Source: Chitinophagaceae bacterium (lineage in GTDB: Bacteria; Bacteroidota; Bacteroidia; Chitinophagales; Chitinophagaceae). Taken from it: a DNA stretch of 5,482 bases. Position numbers and translations under genes: made by a program. Each line of letters begins with the position of its first letter. Position 1 is the stretch's first letter. Below the pieces are notes generated by a model, which saw only the letters and a list, made by a program, of their open reading frames with translations, did no database searches and was not told where the DNA came from. Positions 1 to 5,025 of the stretch are shown here, one piece after another. The stretch lies in assembly GCA_030151745.1 (NCBI GenBank), contig JASLDA010000459.1:1-5482 (forward strand), in the 5' to 3' direction.

Positions 1-811
1 GCTGCCATTTGCTTTGCTGAGCGCGGCATTGGCGTGGCGGGCCCAGGGTTACTTCTCGTGGCTGCAGCTCTTAGGCATACTGCTGTGCATGGTGTTTGCC
101 CGCAGCGCCGCCATGGCCTTCAACCGCTGGCTGGACCGCCGCTTCGATGCGCTGAATCCCCGGACGGCCAAACGCGAGATCCCCGCGGGAGTCATCGGCG
201 CCGGAAGCGCGCTGCTGTTCACCATCGCCTGCTGCATCCTGTTCATGCTCGTAACCTGGACGATCAACCCGATGGTGCTGGCTCTTTCCCCGGTGGCCCT
301 GGGCGTGATCCTGTTTTACAGCTATACCAAGCGCTTCACGGCGCTCTGCCACGTGGTGCTGGGGCTGGGGCTCTCGCTTTCGCCCATCGGGGCCTATCTC
401 TGCCTGTTCCCCCGCTTCGACCTGCTGCCCGTCCTGTTTTCCTGCATCGTCCTGACCTGGACGGCGGGCTTCGACATCATCTATGCGCTGCAGGATATCG
501 ATTTCGACCGCAACCAGAAGCTGCACAGCATCCCGGCGGCGCTCGGCCTGAAAGGCGCCCTGGTCGTTTCCAGCCTGCTCCATATCGTGACGGCCGCGCT
601 GGTGGTGGCGGCCGGGATTTACGGCGGATTCAACTTCTGGTTCTGGATCGGCGCGGCAATATTCACAGGATTGTTGCTCTACCAACATCTGATTGTCAAA
701 CCTTCCGATCTGAGCCGGGTCGGCATCGCCTTCGCTAACACGAATGGCGCGGCATCGATAATCTTTGCCGTCTTCACCATCACCGCACTTTACGTACACT
801 ACTTCGCCTGA
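1..811 (+). CDS. ubiA: UbiA-family polyprenyltransferase, 5'-truncated by window edge
   Basis: Integral membrane prenyltransferase that joins a polyprenyl diphosphate to an aromatic acid during quinone synthesis. The reading frame is open to the left edge (first whole codon at base 2). The first visible residues, LPFALL, resemble the first membrane helix of the family, so the true start lies outside; the TTG at base 14 is not a credible start. 269 residues are visible. Counting from base 2, the first Asp-rich motif is N41-R-x-x-D45-R-x-x-D49 followed by NPRTAKREIP. The second is D158-I-I-Y-A-L-Q-D165-x-x-x-D169. Both bind Mg-diphosphate in this family. Several hydrophobic helices surround them, including about 23-38, 71-88, 92-106, 140-156 and 186-206. 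Bacteroidota generally make menaquinone, not ubiquinone, so an MqnP-like role in the futalosine pathway is plausible, but the substrate cannot be read from sequence. The TGA stop shares its last base with the dapB ATG, suggesting one transcript and coupled translation. Confidence 0.9.
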   Translation, partial: LPFALLSAALAWRAQGYFSWLQLLGILLCMVFARSAAMAFNRWLDRRFDALNPRTAKREIPAGVIGAGSALLFTIACCILFMLVTWTINPMVLALSPVALGVILFYSYTKRFTALCHVVLGLGLSLSPIGAYLCLFPRFDLLPVLFSCIVLTWTAGFDIIYALQDIDFDRNQKLHSIPAALGLKGALVVSSLLHIVTAALVVAAGIYGGFNFWFWIGAAIFTGLLLYQHLIVKPSDLSRVGIAFANTNGAASIIFAVFTITALYVHYFA

Positions 812-1530
812 TGAAAATCGCACTAATCGGCTACGGAAAAATGGGACAGGCCATCGAACGGGTCGCCCTGCAGCGTGGCCATACCGTCGTTCTCAAGATC
901 CGCCGCTCCAATATAGAGGAATTCATCCCGGAAAACCTGCGCTACGCGGACGTGGCGATCGAGTTCACCTCGCCGGAGTCTGCGCATGAAAACTGCGCCC
1001 GCACCCTGAACGCGGGGATTCCCACCGTCTGCGGCAGCACAGGCTGGAACTCCAAGATCCCTGAAACGGCGGCCCTGGCCACATCCCGCAAGACATCCTT
1101 CCTGCAGACCTCCAACTTCAGCATCGGGGTGAATATCTTTTTCGAGGTGAACCGCCGGCTGGCGGCCCTGATGGCCAAGCAGCCGGAGTACAAGGTCTCC
1201 ATCGAGGAGATCCATCACCTGCAGAAAAAGGACGCCCCGAGCGGCACGGCCATCAGCCTGGCGGAGCAGGTGCTGGACCACAAGCCGAATATGATCGGCT
1301 GGGAGCTGAGCCAGGGGCAGGCGATGAACGGCAAGCTGCCGATCAGGGCCCTGCGCGAAGACGGCATTCCCGGTACGCATACCGTATCCTGGAGCTCGAA
1401 GATCGATTCCATCGATATCGTTCATACGGCGCACAGCCGCGATGGCTTCGCGATCGGAGCCGTCATGGCGGCGGAGTTTATTATAGGGAAGCAGGGCGTA
1501 TTCACCATGCAGGACGTTCTTGGCCTATAA
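811..1530 (+). CDS. dapB: 4-hydroxy-tetrahydrodipicolinate reductase (DapB)
   Basis: Cytosolic NAD(P)H-dependent reductase that converts 4-hydroxy-tetrahydrodipicolinate to tetrahydrodipicolinate, on the route to diaminopimelate and lysine. The 239-residue product is shorter than E. coli DapB (273) but normal for Bacteroidota. The N-terminal Rossmann fold carries G7-Y-G-K-M-G12, with EFTSPES at 51-57 and CGSTGW at 74-79. The catalytic segment E133-I-H135-H136-x-x-K139-K-D-A-P-S-G-T146 holds the general-acid histidine (H135, equivalent to E. coli H159) and the lysine equivalent to K163. The conserved C-terminal strand region GIPGTHTVSW begins at 185, followed by AHSRDGFAIGA. The ATG overlaps the upstream TGA by one base and has no Shine-Dalgarno sequence, so translation is probably coupled to the prenyltransferase. 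All recognised key residues are present. I recall that in many Bacteroidota dapB is followed by lepB; here the next gene is a TIR protein instead. Confidence 0.96.
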   Translation: MKIALIGYGKMGQAIERVALQRGHTVVLKIRRSNIEEFIPENLRYADVAIEFTSPESAHENCARTLNAGIPTVCGSTGWNSKIPETAALATSRKTSFLQTSNFSIGVNIFFEVNRRLAALMAKQPEYKVSIEEIHHLQKKDAPSGTAISLAEQVLDHKPNMIGWELSQGQAMNGKLPIRALREDGIPGTHTVSWSSKIDSIDIVHTAHSRDGFAIGAVMAAEFIIGKQGVFTMQDVLGL

Positions 1531-1619
1531 TTTCCGGACCTGAGCTGAAATCTACTCTTCCGTCCCGCCGGCACAAGCAGGCTACATTGCCCGCCAGGTG
1601 ATAAATTCGTAACAGGCTT

Positions 1620-1631
1620 TGCTTCGAAGCA
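1620..1631. repeat. Perfect 12-base palindrome upstream of the TIR gene
   Basis: TGCTTCGAAGCA is its own reverse complement and lies about 40 bases before the TIR start codon, in the 140-base gap after dapB. It could be a dimer-binding operator or a small hairpin (four-base stem, TCGA loop). It has no T-tract and is too short to call a terminator. The same gap shows no good Bacteroidota promoter: TAAATTCG at 1602-1609 is close to TAnnTTTG, but the nearest TTG is only 12 bases upstream. Nothing else in the gap is recognisable. The palindrome is seen directly; any role is inference. Confidence 0.35.
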
Positions 1632-1670
1632 CAGGAATTTCGTCTCTGCTTGTCTGCTGCCACCTGTACC

Positions 1671-2507
1671 ATGAGCGCATCCCTGAAAAATTACGAGGTC
1701 CGGATCGTCCCCTGCCCGGAGGCCAGCATCGATGCCGTGTATTTGACGAAGCTGCTGCGAAAGCTCGCTGCAGCTGTGCTGGAGAAGCCGGCTTCACCGG
1801 CCGCAGCATCGTATTCCTTCCTGATCCGGCTGGCGCCTGAATATATTTCGGCGCTCTTCGACCTCGTGAAGCGGGATCCCAATATCGCCGGCCTGTTCCT
1901 GGACGAGGCACGGGCTCCGGAAGAGGAATCCCCGGAGCCGGAGCGCCCGGTGTACCGGATCGCAGCCCCCCCGGAAACAGAGCTGCGGGGGCGGCGCAAC
2001 GCATACCGGGCTGATTTTCCGCTGAAGCATATTATTCCCCCTGCGAAGAAGCCTGCGCCCAGGCGCAAGGAGATCTTCGTCAGCTACAGCCACAAGGATA
2101 CGCGGTGGTTCGACATCGTGCAGACGCACCTGGCGCCGCTGGTCAGCTACTGCGCGATCAATATCTGGAGCGATAAAATGATCCTGCCCGGAGACAAATG
2201 GCCGGATGAGATCAAGCAGGCCATTCAGCGCGCGAGCGTGGCGGTGCTGCTGCTTAGCCCGAACTATATTGCATCGCCGTTCATCAACAACGAAGAGCTG
2301 CCGCCGATCCTGAAAAAGTACTCCAAAAAAGGGCTCAATATCTTTTGGCTGCTGCTCAGTCCCTGCCTGTATGAAGAGCTCCCGCTCGCAAACATCCAGG
2401 CGGCGTTCCCGCTGGTCAAGGACAGGTCGCTGAAAGACATGAAGACCGCCGAGCGCGACAGGACACTCGTGGACGTCGTCCGTAAGATCAAGACCTGCCT
2501 GGACTGA
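1671..2507 (+). CDS. TIR-domain protein with unrecognised N-terminal region
   Basis: Likely cytosolic signalling or immune-type effector; many bacterial TIR domains hydrolyse NAD or make cyclic ADP-ribose products. From the ATG at 1671 the protein has 278 residues. A TTG at 1650 would add seven, but neither start has a Shine-Dalgarno sequence and ATG is preferred. Residues 1-80 form an apparently folded region with predicted helices near 19-38 and 56-67. Residues 81-132 are rich in Pro, Glu, Arg and Lys and look like a linker. The TIR domain covers about 133-278: it opens with the strand EIFVSYSHKD (134-143), then W167-S-D and PGDKW (173-177). VAVLLLSPNYIASPF starts at 190 and leads into N206-N-E208-E209-L. 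One of these glutamates should be the NADase residue; the alignment by eye does not decide which. No signal peptide or membrane segment is seen. The N-terminal region might sense a signal or recruit a partner, as effector-associated domains do, but I cannot match it to a family. Sampled GC (about 56-60%) is slightly below that of the amidohydrolase gene. Confidence 0.88.
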   Translation: MSASLKNYEVRIVPCPEASIDAVYLTKLLRKLAAAVLEKPASPAAASYSFLIRLAPEYISALFDLVKRDPNIAGLFLDEARAPEEESPEPERPVYRIAAPPETELRGRRNAYRADFPLKHIIPPAKKPAPRRKEIFVSYSHKDTRWFDIVQTHLAPLVSYCAINIWSDKMILPGDKWPDEIKQAIQRASVAVLLLSPNYIASPFINNEELPPILKKYSKKGLNIFWLLLSPCLYEELPLANIQAAFPLVKDRSLKDMKTAERDRTLVDVVRKIKTCLD

Positions 2508-2548
2508 TTCCCTACACCAGCAAGCTTCCCGGCCGACTCCTCTTCCAA

Positions 2549-2573
2549 AATCCCCGAATCCCCTTCAATCCCC
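2549..2573. repeat. Three short AATCCCC repeats in the deoC leader
   Basis: AATCCCC occurs at 2549-2555, 2557-2563 and 2567-2573 inside a pyrimidine-rich leader (about 2535-2584) that ends at the deoC ATG. The minus strand therefore carries three GGGG runs followed by GG runs, a weak G-quadruplex-like arrangement with only three full tracts. The spacing of 8 and 10 bases could suit a regulator binding successive helical turns, or the repeats may be drift in a C-rich leader. No promoter matching the Bacteroidota consensus was seen in this 77-base gap, so deoC may be read through from the TIR gene. Confidence 0.3.
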
Positions 2574-2584
2574 TCATCTCCTTC

Positions 2585-3262
2585 ATGAACATCGCCGCTT
2601 TTATCGATCATACGGTTCTGAAACCCGACACTACCTCCGCCATGGTGCAGCAGCTTTGCGCCGAGGCGAAGGAATGGGGCTTCGCTGCGGTCTGCGTTCC
2701 GCCGGTCTACGTCCATGAAGCCGCGGGCTTGCTCAGGGAAAGCGGCGTCGCCGTCTCGACCGTGATCGGCTTTCCTGCGGGGTATCATCTCCCGGCCGTA
2801 AAGGCGGCGGAGGCAGAGATGGCCATCCTGGGCGGAGCCGACGAGCTGGATATGGTAATCAATATCGCAGCGCTGAAGAGCGGCAACTGGCGCGCGCTGG
2901 AGACGGAGGTCCGCGAAGTGCTGGAAGTAGTAAAGCTCAGCGCACGCAAGCTGAAAGTGATCATAGAGACGGCGCTGCTGACCGACGAGGAGCTGCTGCG
3001 CTGCTGCGAGCTCTACGGCCGCTTCAATATCGACTACCTGAAAACCTCCACCGGATTCAACGGCGGGGGCGCTACGATCGAGGCGGTGCGCAGGATGCGC
3101 GAGCTGCTGCCTGGACATATAGCCATCAAGGCATCCGGCGGCATCCGCAGCTACGGGCAGGCCAGGGCCATGATCGACGCCGGCGCCACCCGCCTGGGCA
3201 CCAGCGCGTCCGTGCAGATCGTGGAAGAAAGCCGCAGGCAGGCCCAGGAACCGGGACTATAG
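2585..3262 (+). CDS. deoC: Deoxyribose-phosphate aldolase (DeoC)
   Basis: Cytosolic class I aldolase that splits 2-deoxy-D-ribose 5-phosphate into glyceraldehyde 3-phosphate and acetaldehyde, the last step of deoxynucleoside catabolism. The 225-residue TIM-barrel protein has the usual length for the short bacterial form. The family N-terminus IDHTVLKPD lies at 7-15, which supports the ATG at 2585. VIGFPAG is at 60-66 and DELDMVIN at 86-93; D89 matches the E. coli D102 position. The Schiff-base lysine is K153 in YLKTSTGF, and the second active-site lysine is K182 in AIKASGGIR. The phosphate-binding end is represented by RLGTSAS (203-209). The start has no Shine-Dalgarno sequence and follows a C-rich leader 77 bases after the TIR gene. 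No other nucleoside-catabolism gene is visible, so its place here is probably not part of a deo operon. All recognised catalytic residues are intact. Confidence 0.96.
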   Translation: MNIAAFIDHTVLKPDTTSAMVQQLCAEAKEWGFAAVCVPPVYVHEAAGLLRESGVAVSTVIGFPAGYHLPAVKAAEAEMAILGGADELDMVINIAALKSGNWRALETEVREVLEVVKLSARKLKVIIETALLTDEELLRCCELYGRFNIDYLKTSTGFNGGGATIEAVRRMRELLPGHIAIKASGGIRSYGQARAMIDAGATRLGTSASVQIVEESRRQAQEPGL

Positions 3263-3290
3263 AGCCCGGCACGCCGGATCCGGCCGCGGC
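3251..3290 (+). terminator. GC-rich palindromes at the deoC end, possible terminator
   Basis: Three GC-rich self-complementary elements crowd the deoC 3' end. CCGGG at 3251-3255 pairs with CCCGG at 3265-3269 across the stop codon. GCCGGATCCGGC at 3273-3284 is a perfect 12-base palindrome, and GCCGCGGC at 3283-3290 is another of eight bases. They could fold into hairpins that end transcription or stabilise the mRNA 3' end. No T-tract follows, so this is not a classical intrinsic terminator, and chance in a GC-rich region is a real alternative. Confidence 0.25.
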
Positions 3291-3303
3291 ATCAACATCC
3301 CGC

Positions 3304-3316
3304 GACGGATTCCGTC
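3304..3316. promoter_or_regulatory. Inverted repeat just upstream of the SPOR promoter
   Basis: GACGGA and TCCGTC form perfect six-base arms separated by one T. The repeat ends seven bases before the -33 TTG of the predicted promoter at 3324-3353. Position and symmetry suit a dimeric regulator acting on the SPOR-amidohydrolase pair, but only one copy is seen and no regulator is identified. Confidence 0.25.
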
Positions 3317-3323
3317 AGGGCCA

Positions 3324-3353
3324 TTGCGTCCCGGTCCCTTAGCCGTATTTTTG
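3324..3353 (+). promoter_or_regulatory. Bacteroidota-type promoter for the SPOR-amidohydrolase pair
   Basis: TATTTTTG at 3346-3353 matches the Bacteroidota -7 consensus TAnnTTTG at every fixed position. TTG at 3324-3326 supplies the -33 element, with a 19-base spacer, inside the range known for this phylum. The ATG lies only 13 bases after the -7 element, so the mRNA leader would be very short. It is the only full consensus match noticed in the intergenic regions of the window. Confidence 0.6.
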
Positions 3354-3366
3354 CCCTTCCGAACCT

Positions 3367-3807
3367 ATGCGAATCATTTACGCCCTGCTTCTGGTCCTGG
3401 CGCCGGCCAGCCTCTTCGCCCAGGAGGAGCATGAGCGGAGCTCCGCGGATACCGCGGGCGTCGTCCTGCATGCAGATCCGCGGGCAGCCGTGCTTTTCCA
3501 GAAGAAGCACGAGAGCGGCTTCCACGGCATCCGCGGCGCCATCCGCTCCCAGCGCGGCTTCCGGGTACAGATTTATAACGGCAACGACCGCGCGGAGGCC
3601 AATCAGCGCAAGGTCGACTTCATACGGCGCTACCCCAATATGCGCTCGTACATGAGCTTTATCAGTCCGAACTTCCGCCTGAAGGTCGGCGACTTTGCGA
3701 CCCGCGCCGATGCCTTAAAGTTCCTGCAGCAGGTAAGCGGCGTCTATTCCGCCAGCATGGTCGTTCCGGACATCGTTGAGATAAACACCCTACGTAATGA
3801 CAATTGA
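3367..3807 (+). CDS. Secreted SPOR-domain protein
   Basis: Small exported protein expected to bind peptidoglycan, since SPOR domains recognise glycan strands stripped of stem peptides at division sites. The 146-residue product starts with a signal peptide: M-R-I-I, a hydrophobic stretch to about 15, and a likely cleavage after A18 (SLFA, then QEE). Residues 19-60 are a polar spacer. The SPOR domain covers about 64-136: the first strand GFRVQIYNG (64-72), an Ala/Arg/Lys-rich helix to about 89, FRLKVGDFATRADA (103-116), a second helix, and the closing strand SMVVPDIV (130-137). The FRVQI...FRLKVGDF pattern is typical of Bacteroidota SPOR proteins. There is no lipobox cysteine, so it is probably soluble in the periplasm. 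It sits close behind a consensus promoter, and its last 11 bases overlap the amidohydrolase start, so the two are probably cotranscribed and translationally coupled. Its exact role is unknown. Confidence 0.88.
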   Translation: MRIIYALLLVLAPASLFAQEEHERSSADTAGVVLHADPRAAVLFQKKHESGFHGIRGAIRSQRGFRVQIYNGNDRAEANQRKVDFIRRYPNMRSYMSFISPNFRLKVGDFATRADALKFLQQVSGVYSASMVVPDIVEINTLRNDN

Positions 3808-4984
3808 CGCGATCCGCCGGGCTGCGGCTGAAGGTTTTTCGGAATGGCAGCGGATCAGGCATTATATCCATAGTCACCCCGAGCTTTCCTTCGAGGAGCA
3901 CGGCACCGCCGCGTTCATCTCTGAGCAGCTGAAGGCCTGGGGCATAGAGCACCGGACAGGCATCGCCGGCACGGGCATCGTGGGCGTGCTGGAGGGGCGC
4001 AATCCCGGCAGCCGCTGCATCGCCGTGCGCGCCGAGCTGGACGCCCTCCCCATCCTGGAGGCGAACGACGTCGAATATAAATCGGTCGTCCCGGGCATCA
4101 TGCATGCCTGCGGCCATGATGTGCACTCGACCTGCCTGCTGGGCCTGCTGCGGATCTTCTCGCAGCACAAGGACGAGTGGGAGGGCCGGATCAAGTTCAT
4201 CTTCCAGCCCGGCGAGGAGCAGCATCCGGGCGGCGGCAGCCTGATGATCGCGGACGGCGTGCTCGAAGCACCGGAAGTCGATGCCATTTTCGGCCTGCAC
4301 GTCTACCCGACGCTGCCGGCCGGCCAGGTCGGCTTCCGCAGCGGTCAGTACATGGCGTCCACGGACGAGATCCATATCACTATCCGCGGCAAGGGCGGCC
4401 ATGCGGCCCTCCCGCACCAGACCATAGATCCGATCGCGATCGCGGCGCAGGTGATCACGGCCCTGCAGCAGGTCGTTTCCCGCAAGGCGAACCCCGTATC
4501 GCCGAGCGTGCTTTCCTTCGGGCGCATCCACGGCGGCGCCGTGAACAACGTGATTCCCGATACGGTAGAGCTGAGCGGCACCCTGCGCACTATGGACGAA
4601 GGCTGGCGGCAAACCGCCCAGGGCCTCATTCACAGTATCGTAAAGAATACCTGCGAGGCATACGGAGCAACGGCGGAGATCGATATCCCGAACGGCTACC
4701 CCAGCCTGTTCAACGATCCCGGCCTGACTGCCCGGGCCGTTTCCAGAGCCCGGGAATTTCTCGGCCCGGAGCAGGTCAAGACACTGGACCTGCGCATGAC
4801 GGCGGATGATTTCGCATTCTACGGACACGAGGTTCCCGGCTGCTTTTTCCGCATCGGCACCAATGACGGCGCCGGCGGGCTCAGCGCCTCGGTGCACAAT
4901 CCTCATTTCAATATCGAGGAATCGGCAATGGTGACGGCTATCGGAACGATGGCCTGGCTGGTCCTGGGAGAGCTAGGTAATTAA
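3797..4984 (+). CDS. M20-family metal-dependent amidohydrolase (M20D type)
   Basis: Probably cytosolic; no signal peptide is present. Hydrolyses an N-acyl or similar amide bond, as in the hippurate hydrolase and N-acyl-amino-acid amidohydrolase group. The 395-residue length is normal. The N-terminus R21-H-Y-I-H-S-H-P-E-L30 matches the family and supports the ATG at 3797. Metal-site residues are present: C105 and H107 in HACGHD (103-108), E140-E141 in PGEE, H168 in GLHV, and H367 in SVHNPHF. The usual Asp of RADxDALP is Glu here (RAELDALPI, 78-86). The dimerisation domain runs from about 187 to 300, with GKGGHAALPH (198-207) supplying H202. The substrate cannot be told from sequence; N-acetyl-diaminopimelate deacetylase is possible given dapB nearby, but that is speculation. 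It overlaps the SPOR gene by 11 bases in another frame and has no Shine-Dalgarno sequence. Its stop faces the convergent acyltransferase across 41 bases (4985-5025), which hold only a weak GGCAG/CTGCC pairing and no clear terminator. Confidence 0.93.
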   Translation: MTIDAIRRAAAEGFSEWQRIRHYIHSHPELSFEEHGTAAFISEQLKAWGIEHRTGIAGTGIVGVLEGRNPGSRCIAVRAELDALPILEANDVEYKSVVPGIMHACGHDVHSTCLLGLLRIFSQHKDEWEGRIKFIFQPGEEQHPGGGSLMIADGVLEAPEVDAIFGLHVYPTLPAGQVGFRSGQYMASTDEIHITIRGKGGHAALPHQTIDPIAIAAQVITALQQVVSRKANPVSPSVLSFGRIHGGAVNNVIPDTVELSGTLRTMDEGWRQTAQGLIHSIVKNTCEAYGATAEIDIPNGYPSLFNDPGLTARAVSRAREFLGPEQVKTLDLRMTADDFAFYGHEVPGCFFRIGTNDGAGGLSASVHNPHFNIEESAMVTAIGTMAWLVLGELGN

Positions 4985-5025
4985 AACGCTGGCAGAAACA
5001 AGCTTGCGGCGCTGCCCTGGTTCCC

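Noticed and set aside
14..16. TTG as start codon of the prenyltransferase
   Set aside because: The frame is open further left and encodes LPFA, matching the family's first helix, so the gene is cut by the window edge.
71..823. Minus-strand open frame opposite the prenyltransferase
   Set aside because: The product is charged and Gln/Arg/Asp-rich, as expected for the complement of a hydrophobic membrane protein gene.
1594..1666. CAGGTG/CACCTG inverted repeat flanking the TIR gene leader
   Set aside because: Six-base arms 60 bases apart are expected by chance.
1582..2129. Minus-strand open frames opposite the start of the TIR gene, considered as a possible antitoxin
   Set aside because: Products are Pro/Arg/Gly/Ser-rich with no motif, and several overlapping frames are open at once, which is typical of GC-rich shadow frames.
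2264..3118. Minus-strand open frame of 284 codons spanning the end of the TIR gene and most of deoC
   Set aside because: It covers two well-supported plus-strand genes and shows no recognisable protein features.
3662..4906. Long minus-strand open frame of 414 codons opposite the amidohydrolase
   Set aside because: Its product is low-complexity, rich in Ala, Arg, Gly and Asp, with no domain motif. The plus strand here encodes a complete M20 enzyme with all metal residues, so this is a GC-driven shadow.
4985..5025. Possible bidirectional terminator between the convergent genes
   Set aside because: Only a five-base GGCAG/CTGCC pairing with a 16-base loop and an eight-base CAAGCTTG palindrome are seen; neither has a T-tract.
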